A stretch of DNA of 64,000 nt from Savagea serpentis (GTDB lineage: Bacteria > Bacillota > Bacilli > Bacillales_A > Planococcaceae): the NCBI RefSeq assembly GCF_015351395.1, contig NZ_JADKPV010000006.1, forward strand, positions 96,191-160,190, written 5' to 3'. Position numbers and translations under genes: made by a program. Below, in pieces: positions 19,979 to 28,259 of this stretch. Numbering within the stretch: position 1 is the stretch's first letter; every line of letters starts with the position of its first letter. The notes below the pieces were generated by a model that saw only the letters and a program-made list of their open reading frames with translations, ran no database searches and was not told the origin of the DNA.

Positions 19979-21241
19979 ATGATTAAAAATCGTGATTTTA
20001 ATATTTTGTTTATCGGAAGACTTATTGCTAACTTTGGAGACAGTTTATATGTTATAGCTACAATGCTATTAGTGTTTAAACTAACTGGTTCTACCCTTTA
20101 TGTAGGGTTAGCACTATTCTTAACTTCATCCATGGCTATAGTACAAGTGATTTTAAGTCCTTTATTAGACAGGATAAATATGAAGAGGTATTTAGTGCTT
20201 GCTCAACTAATTCAATCGATTCTACTTTTAACTATTCCAGTTTTATATCATCTTGATCAATTAGCAGTATACCAAATTTTAATTATCATGCCGATTATTA
20301 CTTTGGTAAATCAAATTATTTACCCAGGACAAATAAGTTTATTACCAAAAATTTTAAAGAAAGAGGAACTGATTAAAGCAAATTCATTATTCACGATAGC
20401 GTACCAAGGAAGTGATGCTTTATTTACTGCGATTGCTGGATTTCTAATCACTTTTGTAGGTGTTTACTTTGTTTACTATATCGATAGTTTAGCGTTCCTA
20501 ATTAATTCTATCCTATTTCTATTTCTATCACAGAAAGTGGCAACCGTGAACAAAAAAGAAAGTGATAACGAAAGGAGTAATTTAACAAAAAGAGAATGTG
20601 TAAAGATGTATTTTAATGATTTTTCAGAAGGCATGAAAATATGGAAAGATGATATTTTGCTACCAATTTTAATTGGAATTATAATCATCAATTTTGCTAC
20701 AACGAGTATCTATGCCAACTTACCATCATACGCCAGCACCGAAGTCCAATATAGTTTTTTAATGGGGGCTGCAGGTTTAGGTGTACTTATAGGTTCCATT
20801 ATAGTCAGCAAGTTTAAACTCAATCGTTTTACTTTAAACAAGATATATATTTCGTCCATCTTTTTGATTGGTCTTTCTTGGTTAGCTACTTCACAAATGG
20901 TTCACCCTAGTTTAACTATGCAGATAATCTCTGTTTTTACATTTTTTTTAGGGTGGGTTCCTATTGGAATTTTAAACGTTTTATCCCAGACAATGGTCCA
21001 ACTCAGTGTACCCACTGAAAAATTAGGAGTTGTGATGGGATCCATGGTTGGTGTATCAACCTTATTAGCCCCTTTAGGAGCGCTTATCGGAGGGTTCCTA
21101 GGACAATTAATAGGATCCAGTGAAACTATGTTGTTTAGTTCATTGATGTTTGTATTAGTCGGTATTTATTGGCTATCTAAAAGTTCAATCAGAAACCTGC
21201 CTAAAATGGAGAACTTACCTAGAAAAGAGGTGATCACATGA
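19979..21241 (+). CDS. MFS efflux transporter (macrolide-efflux-like)
   Basis: A 420-residue, 12-helix major facilitator protein related by layout to the Mef/MFS_3 exporters: the N-terminus NRDFNILFIGRLIANFGDSLY, the loop DRINMKRYLVLAQLIQS and the mid-protein cytoplasmic lysine/glutamate-rich loop are typical. The substrate is unknown; efflux of an antibiotic or peptide is inferred from the family and from the adjacent regulator and acetyltransferase. Its stop overlaps the GNAT start by four bases. Confidence 0.82.
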   Translation: MIKNRDFNILFIGRLIANFGDSLYVIATMLLVFKLTGSTLYVGLALFLTSSMAIVQVILSPLLDRINMKRYLVLAQLIQSILLLTIPVLYHLDQLAVYQILIIMPIITLVNQIIYPGQISLLPKILKKEELIKANSLFTIAYQGSDALFTAIAGFLITFVGVYFVYYIDSLAFLINSILFLFLSQKVATVNKKESDNERSNLTKRECVKMYFNDFSEGMKIWKDDILLPILIGIIIINFATTSIYANLPSYASTEVQYSFLMGAAGLGVLIGSIIVSKFKLNRFTLNKIYISSIFLIGLSWLATSQMVHPSLTMQIISVFTFFLGWVPIGILNVLSQTMVQLSVPTEKLGVVMGSMVGVSTLLAPLGALIGGFLGQLIGSSETMLFSSLMFVLVGIYWLSKSSIRNLPKMENLPRKEVIT

Positions 21242-21669
21242 ATGCTCTTTCGCTAAAGAATGGTAGTTTAATTATAAATTCAAGTTTAGATTTACATTTT
21301 GCCACAGAAGAAGATTCAGTGTTTTTGAAAGAACTATACAACGACCCGAAAATCCAGTCATTTTCTTTGGACGAGGAAACTATGGAGATAACAGATAAAC
21401 ACGTTCTAGCTACCATAGAGAGTTTTCAGAATAGCGGCTACAAGTTCTTTGTTGTTAACTACGATAATACTCCAATAGGTATGTGTATGCTATATGAACT
21501 ATCGCTCAAAAATAAACATTCCAAGATTGGATTGGCTTTCCTAAATAAGTATCAAAATAAAGGATTTGGTTCAGTTGTTTTAAATTTTCTGTCTGATTAT
21601 GCTTTTCAGGAACTGGGGTTAAATAAAGTTTTTGGTGAGGTCTACGATTACAACCATAGATCAATCTAG
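21238..21669 (+). pseudogene. GNAT acetyltransferase truncated by an IS remnant
   Basis: A GNAT-fold N-acetyltransferase of the RimJ/RimL type. The acetyl-CoA loop is seen in LNKYQNKGFGSVVLNFL. The frame stops after EVYDYNHRSI, where homologues continue with the conserved helix and strand (usually ...SI.LYEKLGF). IS3-type sequence begins within a few bases. About 30-40 C-terminal residues are therefore missing and the enzyme may be inactive. Translation is coupled to the MFS gene by an ATGA overlap, so it was once part of the same resistance-like operon. Confidence 0.75.
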
Positions 21670-21689
21670 CAGAAAAGTTGTTGATAAAG

Positions 21690-22342
21690 AAAAACTAACG
21701 GCGGAACAGAAATTTCAGTTCGTCATTGAAAAATACAGTTTTAATCGAATGGTGAGGTATCTTTGTGAATTAATTAGTGTCTCTAGTTTAGGTTATTGTC
21801 GGTATTTTTCAGAAGAAGCACGACGTAATAAACAAGCACGAGCGAAAGCAGCGAAAAAACATCGAACATTACCGAACCTATGAAACCGTGAATTTAAACA
21901 AGAAATCGCTAGAAAAGGATGATTAACAGACCTTACCTACTTGAGTTATGGAAAAGGAAAGCGCGCCTACTTATCCACTATAAAAGATGCTGAAACCGAT
22001 GAAATTTTAGCCTATGAAACATCTGATAAAATCACCCTAGATATTGCATTAAATACATTAAAGAAATTAAAAAGCAGTAAGATGAAATTAGCCGGGGATG
22101 CATTCATTCACTTCAATCAAGGATTTGACAATACTAGCCCCCCTCTTCAAAAGAAGGTGAAGGAAATGTGGCTAGGTCAGTCAATGTCCCGCCGTGGTAA
22201 CTGTTGGGACAATGCCCCTCAAGAATCATTCTTTGAGTATTTTAAAGATGAAACGGACTTTAAGTCGTGTAAAACATTAGAAGAGGTAAAAAGAGAGATG
22301 AAGAGCTATCTGATTTATTACACTCTTTATCGTGGTCAATGA
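21690..22342 (+). pseudogene. IS3-family (IS150 group) transposase, internally deleted
   Basis: A first segment encodes VIEKYSFNRMVRYLCELISV and a basic stretch (KQARAKAAKKHRTLPNL). A stop and frame change follow, then the C-terminal integrase core: LTYLSYGKGKRAYLSTIKDA ... SMSRRGNCWDNAPQESFFEY. The final DDE glutamate is in that last motif. The middle of the catalytic domain is missing, so this copy cannot transpose on its own. Confidence 0.85.
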
Positions 22343-22406
22343 AACTTAAAAAAGATGACGCCTGCACAATACAGTCATCATCTTCTTCAAGTTGCTTAAT
22401 TCCCTA

Positions 22407-22444
22407 GAGTCTTTTTAAAAATGTCCTTTACAAAGGGTACACTT
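22407..22444 (-). repeat. Right terminal inverted repeat of the IS3-type element
   Basis: Ends in AGGGTACACTT next to TAATTT; pairs with the left end at 18690-18728. Confidence 0.65.
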
Positions 22445-22462
22445 TAATTTTCGCACAGGTTT
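22445..22462. terminator. Right half of the split queH terminator
   Basis: TAATTT followed by TCGCACAGGTTT, the exact complement of 18672-18683. Before the insertion it would also have terminated the convergent yjdJ-like gene. Confidence 0.75.
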
Positions 22463-22464
22463 CT

Positions 22465-22737
22465 TTATAAAATATCGTGATAATCTGGGTTCGCATCAAT
22501 TTGTTGTTTGGCGAACGGACAGAGCGGAATAATTTTTTTATTCGTTTCACGCGCATAGTGCACGATGCGTTCGACTAGCAATTCTCCAACGCCTTGCCCT
22601 CTCAACTCATCCGATACGAAAGTGTGATCGACAATGATGCGATCTTTTCCTGTCGGAACGTAATGAATTTCCGCTATATTGTCCGATTCAGAATCTCCCA
22701 CATAAAAGCGCTGTTTCCCTTCTTTAATCTCTACCAT
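22465..22737 (-). CDS. yjdJ: YjdJ-type small GNAT (NATD1 family) protein
   Basis: A 90-residue minimal GNAT-like protein. The acetyl-CoA pocket is HTFVSDELRGQGVGELLVER and the C-terminus has IIPLCPFAKQQID, both typical of the NATD1/YjdJ family. The substrate is unknown. The gene is downstream of a yjdI-like ferredoxin gene, the same pair as in B. subtilis and many other bacteria. Confidence 0.85.
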   Translation of the reverse strand: MVEIKEGKQRFYVGDSESDNIAEIHYVPTGKDRIIVDHTFVSDELRGQGVGELLVERIVHYARETNKKIIPLCPFAKQQIDANPDYHDIL

Positions 22738-22767
22738 TCCAACACCCCTTCTTCTTAATTTTGTCCA

Positions 22768-22986
22768 TTATTTACGCGTGTATTGTAAAGCACCGCTCGG
22801 ACAACGTTCAATCACTTCTGCCACTTCATCTGCACTTGCTCGTTCTGGCTGAATCCAAGGACGATTGTCTACATTAAAAACAGCGGGTAATCCTTTCACA
22901 CATTCCGCAGCATGTTCACAACGTCCTGCATAAAAACGAACTTCAATTTCATCCGTTTCATACGCTTTATATTTTTCTTTTGTCAT
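22768..22986 (-). CDS. yjdI: YjdI-type divergent 4Fe-4S protein
   Basis: A 72-residue mono-cluster ferredoxin-like protein. The cysteines lie in RCEHAAECVKGLPAVF and ERCPSGALQY. I start it at the ATG at 22984-22986, eight bases behind GAGAGGGG; in-frame TTG and ATG codons further upstream fit less well. It probably functions with the adjacent YjdJ protein; the reaction is unknown. Confidence 0.85.
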   Translation of the reverse strand: MTKEKYKAYETDEIEVRFYAGRCEHAAECVKGLPAVFNVDNRPWIQPERASADEVAEVIERCPSGALQYTRK

Positions 22987-23060
22987 GTACATAACCCCTC
23001 TCAAATGAAAATCATATTTTCATTATGATACCCACATACCTTGAATTCAAACCTTTCGCT

Positions 23061-24038
23061 TTAAATATTTTTCATAATACGTTTTCCTTCTGCAAAGGTC
23101 GCAACACTCGAATATCCCGCTCGCTGTAAAGCGCGCTTCCCATCTTCGACATGACGGCCGAGATCATCAGGAAAATGCGCATCAGACGATAAAGTTAACG
23201 GCACTTCATAACGAGCAAAATAGTCTAACAACGCATCACTCGGGCACGCTTCACGGACGGGATAGCGGTAATAAAGCCCAGCATTCCATTCACTCGCTAC
23301 ATCATGTTGTGCCAAAACTTGCGCAACACGCTCATAAAATGAGTGTAATATAGAAGATTGTGGACGATGACCGAATACTTTTAAATTATCGACGTGCGCA
23401 ATAAAAGAAAATAATTCACTTCTAGCTGCTTGTTCAATCGTCGTTGCGACTTCATCGTAAACGACCGATAAATCAAGAGTTTCAAAGCGTCCTTGCGTTT
23501 CTGGATTATCAAATCCCCAACCACGCCAAAAATGAATAGAACCGATAACAAAATCAAAAGGATATCGCTTTAAAAACTGACGCAACTCTTCTTCTTGTTC
23601 CGGAAAATAATCTGCTTCAATCCCTAACCGTAAAGTGACCCCTTCTTTTTCCCATTTTGCTTGAACTCGTCGAACACCTTCTATGTATTGTTCAATCGAC
23701 TCACTCATCACACTATGAAGCCACGTTTTTTGCATCGAACCGAGGAAGGGTGATGTGAGATCCAAAACGTTCTCAAAATAAGAACGCATCTCTCGAAAGC
23801 GATATAGATGATCGACGATTCCTACTTCTGTCAATCCTCTCTCTTTCGCTACTTTTAAATAACGATTGAGCCACTGTTCACTATAGCACCCTTGTTCAAG
23901 ACGTAGGCGCAATGCTTCCATCGCTCGTTCAAACGATTCCTTCGTCGTCCCTTTCTCTACTTGCAGAGCTTTTGCTGTTCGCTCTAACCAACGAAATGTG
24001 TAAGGACCTTCCTCCACATGAAAGTGAAAATCAACCAT
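23061..24038 (-). CDS. PHP-domain phosphoesterase (histidinol-phosphatase-like)
   Basis: A 325-residue PHP-superfamily metal-dependent phosphoesterase. The metal ligands are visible in MVDFHFHVEEG, GIVDHLYRF, IGSIHFWRGWG, FIAHVDNLK and LSSDAHFPDD. HisK-type histidinol phosphatases share this layout, but there is no histidine operon here. The gene ends a seven-gene operon with a phosphodiesterase-like hydrolase and an ABC importer, so a role in dephosphorylating an imported organophosphate is more plausible. AGGAGG precedes the ATG, two bases after the DeoR stop. Confidence 0.8.
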   Translation of the reverse strand: MVDFHFHVEEGPYTFRWLERTAKALQVEKGTTKESFERAMEALRLRLEQGCYSEQWLNRYLKVAKERGLTEVGIVDHLYRFREMRSYFENVLDLTSPFLGSMQKTWLHSVMSESIEQYIEGVRRVQAKWEKEGVTLRLGIEADYFPEQEEELRQFLKRYPFDFVIGSIHFWRGWGFDNPETQGRFETLDLSVVYDEVATTIEQAARSELFSFIAHVDNLKVFGHRPQSSILHSFYERVAQVLAQHDVASEWNAGLYYRYPVREACPSDALLDYFARYEVPLTLSSDAHFPDDLGRHVEDGKRALQRAGYSSVATFAEGKRIMKNI

Positions 24039-24039
24039 C

Positions 24040-24813
24040 TCATTCGCCTCCTATTTCTATCCATTTTGTATACCCATTCCAATCGTTTGGTTCGGGAGCA
24101 TTTATGAGAAGCCCATCCGCATCTTGCAATAATCCAACTTCATAAAAAGAAACATGGTTCCATTTTGTCGCGTCCGCTAATATCCAGCGGTGACGACTTT
24201 GTCGAATAAAACGTCCTGAAACGAGCGATTCATTCATTTCATAGTCATATAGACGATTATCCTTCACACCTCCACATGATAAAAAAGCATGATCAATAAC
24301 CATCGGGCGCAACTGTTCCAAAGTAACCATTCCAGAAACTGCACGTTGAGCAGTGTGTAATGTCCCTCCGAGCAAAATAACTTCCCCTGTCATTCTTCCC
24401 TCTTCGATTGCATCACTCCAACGTAGTGCAGCAGGCAATGAATTAGTAATAACCGTTAAACGTTCAATTTCTGAAATAAAATCAGCGATATGTACGGTCG
24501 TCGTTCCGGTATCAATCGCGATGACATCTCCACTTCGAATTAAAGTTGCTGCATATTTTGCTATAGCACGTTTCGCTTCATATTCAATTTCTAATTTGCG
24601 GACGTAAGCGAGTTCTTTTTGAACGATATGTTTCGGTACAGCTCCACCATGAACACGATGTAATTTTCCTTCTGCTTCTAGTTCGACTAAATCACGTCGC
24701 ACAGTTTCTGGTACGACGCCAAGAACCTCTGCTAGCGAAGCGACATGCACACGCCCTTCTGCCGTTAGTCGTTTTTCAATATAATGCCAACGCTCCACTT
24801 TCGAATACATCAT
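24040..24813 (-). CDS. DeoR/GlpR-family transcriptional regulator
   Basis: A 257-residue repressor-type protein. The N-terminal DeoR helix-turn-helix spans about residues 5-58 (VHVASLAEVLGVVPETVRRD). The C-terminal sensor has GDVIAIDTGTTTVHIADF, which typically binds a phosphorylated sugar or sugar-like metabolite. I place the start at 24811-24813, giving an ATGA overlap with the ATPase stop and GAGGTGATC upstream. It probably regulates its own operon. Confidence 0.85.
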   Translation of the reverse strand: MMYSKVERWHYIEKRLTAEGRVHVASLAEVLGVVPETVRRDLVELEAEGKLHRVHGGAVPKHIVQKELAYVRKLEIEYEAKRAIAKYAATLIRSGDVIAIDTGTTTVHIADFISEIERLTVITNSLPAALRWSDAIEEGRMTGEVILLGGTLHTAQRAVSGMVTLEQLRPMVIDHAFLSCGGVKDNRLYDYEMNESLVSGRFIRQSRHRWILADATKWNHVSFYEVGLLQDADGLLINAPEPNDWNGYTKWIEIGGE

Positions 24814-25820
24814 TGTAATGCGATCACCTCGCGATAAGGAATCCAACAAGTAAGCATCTCTCCGCGTTGATAGGAATGTGCATCTTGATGGAGTTGCTCA
24901 ATGACAAATTGTTCTCCTTCACAAGCTAATGTCGTCCGCACAATGTTACCAGCCATCGTTTCTTCAACGACAGTCCCTCGCAAAACGAAAGAGTCCGGAA
25001 TTTCTTGTAGACGAAATGCTTCTGGACGCATTGCATACATCGTCGCCTGAGCTAAAGTAGAAGCATCTCCTTCTAAATGATGAAGCACTTGTTCTTTTGT
25101 CCATACGTTATAATGACCGATGAAACGCGCCACAAACTCCGTAGCCGGTTGACGATACAATTGTTTCGGCGTTCCAATTTGTGCAATCTGTCCACTATCT
25201 AACAAAACAATTCGATCCGCTAAAGCCATCGCTTCTTCCTGATCATGTGTGACGAGAATCATCGTAATCTTCAACTGTCGTTGAATGTCGCGTAATGTCC
25301 GCTGTAAATGCTTACGAATTTTAGCATCCAATGCTGACAGGGGCTCATCTAATAACAGCACACGTGGCCGTACGACGAGCGCACGTGCGAGAGCAACTCG
25401 CTGTTGTTGTCCTCCCGACAATTCATTCGGATAATGTGATGCACGATCTTCTAAACCGACGAGCGCTAACATTTCTTGAACTCGTGTGGCTCGCTCATCT
25501 TTTTTCACTTTTTGCATATCAAGGCCGAACGCGACATTTTCCGCTACTGTCATATTCGGAAAAAGCGCATACGACTGAAAGACCATACCGACACCACGGT
25601 CTTTCGGAGCGACATCGTTCATCTTCTCATCCCCAATGTATACCGCTCCTTCCGTCACTTCCGTCAATCCTGCAATCATGCGAAGTAATGTACTTTTACC
25701 ACAACCACTCGGACCGAGCAATGTTAAAAACTCTCCATCTTTTACCGTTAATTGAATCGGTGAAAGCACCGTTTGATCGCCGTAACGCTTCACAACATTT
25801 TCCAACGTAACATGTGCCAT
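24810..25820 (-). CDS. ABC importer ATPase (PotA/PhnT-like)
   Basis: A 336-residue ATPase of the spermidine/iron/phosphonate class. Walker A is GPSGCGKST, signature LSGGQQQR, Walker B LLLDEPLSALD, H-loop LVTHDQEEAMALAD. A C-terminal TOBE domain begins around residue 240 (MYAMRPEAFRLQ). It pairs with two permeases directly upstream. The substrate class cannot be read from the ATPase itself. Confidence 0.88.
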   Translation of the reverse strand: MAHVTLENVVKRYGDQTVLSPIQLTVKDGEFLTLLGPSGCGKSTLLRMIAGLTEVTEGAVYIGDEKMNDVAPKDRGVGMVFQSYALFPNMTVAENVAFGLDMQKVKKDERATRVQEMLALVGLEDRASHYPNELSGGQQQRVALARALVVRPRVLLLDEPLSALDAKIRKHLQRTLRDIQRQLKITMILVTHDQEEAMALADRIVLLDSGQIAQIGTPKQLYRQPATEFVARFIGHYNVWTKEQVLHHLEGDASTLAQATMYAMRPEAFRLQEIPDSFVLRGTVVEETMAGNIVRTTLACEGEQFVIEQLHQDAHSYQRGEMLTCWIPYREVIALQ

Positions 25821-26600
25821 TTACATCGCTCCCTTTTTCATCTGTGAATGCATTAATCTTGCCGCTGCTCCAGTCAAACCGATAATTCCGACTAAATATA
25901 CAACGACGATGGCACTCGCTAAATGTCCACTTGCACTCATTTTTTTCATTAAATACATTTGAATCGTTTCAAATTTCGACCCGACGACTAAATTAATTAA
26001 GACGAACTCTCCAACGAGAGCTGAAAAAGAAAGCAACGCTCCGACAAATAAACCTGTCTTTACAAGAGGTAAAATAACTTTGCGAAACGCTTGCCACTTC
26101 GTTGCTCCTAACAATTCTGCAGCATCCATTAAAGCTCGGGCATTCAATCCATTCATCGTATTTTTTAAACTTTGATAAATGAATGGAACAACACTAATGA
26201 CATATGCTCCACTCAAGATGAGGAGCATGGGAATTCCCGTACCATTATATGAACGCAATAAACCGACCGCCAAAATAATTCCTGGAAAAGCATATACACC
26301 AAGAATCAACAATTGAATCCAACGCTCATACTTCGGAAAATAGACGACGATATAGAGTAATGCAGGAACGATGACGACCATCGCTACAATAACCGAACCA
26401 CCAGCTAACCATACGGTACGACCGAGCGCCTTCCAAAACATCGCATCTACAAATAAACGTTCATATGTTTGCAACGTCCAACCTTCAGGCAAGATTGACT
26501 GGTGCCACGTCGTCGCAAATGAATATAAAACCGTACCGATCACCGGTAAACTTAAATAACAAAACAATAAGATAAACATACTTTTCGGTAACCATTTCAT
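25821..26600 (-). CDS. ABC importer permease (PhnV/PotC-like)
   Basis: A 259-residue inner-membrane permease with about six helices. The EAA loop is seen in AAELLGATKWQAFRKVILPLVKTG. It follows the second permease with a four-base overlap and directly precedes the ATPase gene. Confidence 0.86.
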   Translation of the reverse strand: MKWLPKSMFILLFCYLSLPVIGTVLYSFATTWHQSILPEGWTLQTYERLFVDAMFWKALGRTVWLAGGSVIVAMVVIVPALLYIVVYFPKYERWIQLLILGVYAFPGIILAVGLLRSYNGTGIPMLLILSGAYVISVVPFIYQSLKNTMNGLNARALMDAAELLGATKWQAFRKVILPLVKTGLFVGALLSFSALVGEFVLINLVVGSKFETIQMYLMKKMSASGHLASAIVVVYLVGIIGLTGAAARLMHSQMKKGAM

Positions 26601-27427
26601 TCAAGACGCCCCCTCGTTTTACGCAATGTCCACTCACTTAATATGAGCGCAATCACCATCACAACACCTAGTAAGACAGCGATAGCACTCGCTAATTCTG
26701 GTTGCGCAAAAATATCACCAGAGAGTAATGCCCCAATTCGAATGGCGACTAAATTGTAATTACTTCCTGTTAAAGCGTATGCTGACGCATAAGCTCCCAT
26801 CGCATTCGCAAACAAAATACTAAAAGTTCCGACGATACTCGGCCAAATAATCGGAATGCCAATACGGCGCCAAAACTGAAAAGGAGAAGCACCTAATAAA
26901 CTGGCCGCTTCTTTCCAATCATCTTTTAATCCTTCCATAACGGGATACAATAGCAAAAGTGCTAACGGCAATTGAAAATAAACGTAAATAAATAATAAAC
27001 CCGTCCAACTATATAGAGAAAAAGAACCGATTGGTATACCCCAATGTTCAGCGAGAAGTAAAAACACGCCACTATTTCCGAGTAACACGATAAATGCGAA
27101 AGCAAGAGGGATACCTGAAACATTTGATAACACATTCGTTACTAATAGAGCTCGCGTACGAAAAGTCTCACCAAATAAAGACATCGCATAGACCGCAAAC
27201 AATGTCACGACGAGAGCGATAACGGCAGAGACGAATGATAGCTGAATGCTATTTTGAAATGCTTGCAAAATGAAAGAGTTTTGGAAAATGGACACGTAAT
27301 GTTGAATCGTCCATCCTCCACTACTCGATACACTCGAACGTAATAAATCAACAAGTGGTACGATAAAAAATAACAGCACGAATAATGAAAGAGGAATAAA
27401 AATAAGTCTTTTACGTAACCAAACCAT
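26597..27427 (-). CDS. ABC importer permease (PhnU/PotB-like)
   Basis: A 276-residue permease with the EAA loop EAASLLGASPFQFWRRIGIP. It overlaps the end of the hydrolase gene by 17 bases. It should pair with the PhnV-like permease in the same transporter. Confidence 0.86.
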   Translation of the reverse strand: MVWLRKRLIFIPLSLFVLLFFIVPLVDLLRSSVSSSGGWTIQHYVSIFQNSFILQAFQNSIQLSFVSAVIALVVTLFAVYAMSLFGETFRTRALLVTNVLSNVSGIPLAFAFIVLLGNSGVFLLLAEHWGIPIGSFSLYSWTGLLFIYVYFQLPLALLLLYPVMEGLKDDWKEAASLLGASPFQFWRRIGIPIIWPSIVGTFSILFANAMGAYASAYALTGSNYNLVAIRIGALLSGDIFAQPELASAIAVLLGVVMVIALILSEWTLRKTRGRLE

Positions 27428-28259
27428 CCCGCTGTTCCTCCTTCAATGGTATCGATTGATGAGCTGTCATTGCTGGTGAATGAGGTACCCCTAACAATGT
27501 TGCGACAAATGGCGCGACGTCCACTTGCTTGACACACGTATCACTCACTTGTGTTACGTAACGAGACGAAGCGATAAATAATGGTACTTCTCGATCTGCT
27601 TGTGTTGTTCCTCCGTGATTGTGAGCTTCCGTCATACCATGATCCGACGTCACGACGATGTCATACCCTAACTCCATCCAACGGGGCAAACAATGAGCGA
27701 GGCATTGATCCGCTCGTAATACTGCATCTTGATATAGACGAGAATGCGCCCCTTCACGATGCCCCGCATCATCGATATTCATCGAATGAATGTAAACAAA
27801 ATCTGGTCGTTCCGCTTCAATCCAACACGATGCCTCCGCAAATAAATGCGTATCAGGATAGTGGTCTTCGAAATAAAAAGACCCATAGTGAATCGCACCG
27901 TCCGGATTATGTTGAATACGGTCCGTCATCGGTTGAAAAGGTGCTCGACTATACAATTCACTCACCCAGTGATAGGCAAAAGCAGCTGTTGTCCCTCCCG
28001 CTTTGACAACGAGATCGAACATGCTCACTTCTGTTGAACGTCGTATCGTTGCATTCGTTGTGATTCCGTGAATATACGGTGGTGTTCCTGTGAGTAATGT
28101 TTCATACAAAGGGCGAGAAAGTGAAGGAAGCTCACTTTCTACCCGTAATCGACTCATCTTTTCATACTCTACTAAATGATGTAAATACCCCATATGAGAA
28201 CAAGCGACATCATAACGTAAACCGTCTAACACGATGTAAATGACACGATTAATTCGCAT
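27411..28259 (-). CDS. Alkaline-phosphatase-superfamily hydrolase (nucleotide pyrophosphatase/phosphonoacetate hydrolase-like)
   Basis: A 282-residue cytoplasmic member of the alkaline phosphatase superfamily. The two-metal site is visible: VIYIVLDGLRYD (Asp), PSLSRPLYETLLTG (nucleophile), NIDDAGHREG (Asp, His), IVVTSDHGMT (Asp, His) and AHNHGGT (His). Relatives cleave phosphodiesters or the C-P bond of phosphonoacetate. It lacks a signal peptide, so it would act after import. The ATG overlaps the end of the binding-protein gene by 11 bases. Substrate: an organophosphate or phosphonate, inferred. Confidence 0.82.
   Translation of the reverse strand: MRINRVIYIVLDGLRYDVACSHMGYLHHLVEYEKMSRLRVESELPSLSRPLYETLLTGTPPYIHGITTNATIRRSTEVSMFDLVVKAGGTTAAFAYHWVSELYSRAPFQPMTDRIQHNPDGAIHYGSFYFEDHYPDTHLFAEASCWIEAERPDFVYIHSMNIDDAGHREGAHSRLYQDAVLRADQCLAHCLPRWMELGYDIVVTSDHGMTEAHNHGGTTQADREVPLFIASSRYVTQVSDTCVKQVDVAPFVATLLGVPHSPAMTAHQSIPLKEEQRDGLVT

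Larger units (their letters stand above)
18690..22444 (+). mobile_element. IS3-bounded AT-rich insertion carrying regulator, exporter and acetyltransferase
   Basis: The outer ends are inverted relatives: left GTACCCTATAAGATAGACA and right, read inward, GTACCCTTTGTAAAGGACA, each followed by TTTAAAAAG and a CTC. Both flanks carry TAATTT (18684-18689 and 22445-22450), a candidate target duplication, which is rather long for an IS3 element. Inside are two degenerate IS150-group transposase remnants in the same orientation, sharing about 95 bases (18811-18905 and 21696-21790). Between them lie an unidentified coding remnant, an ArsR-like gene, an MFS gene and a GNAT gene. The interior is visibly more AT-rich than the flanks. 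Whether it moved as one composite transposon or grew by successive insertions cannot be told. Confidence 0.75.

Noticed and set aside
23061..24038. Histidine biosynthesis phosphatase HisK
   Set aside because: The PHP fold fits, but no his genes are present and the operon points to organophosphorus use.
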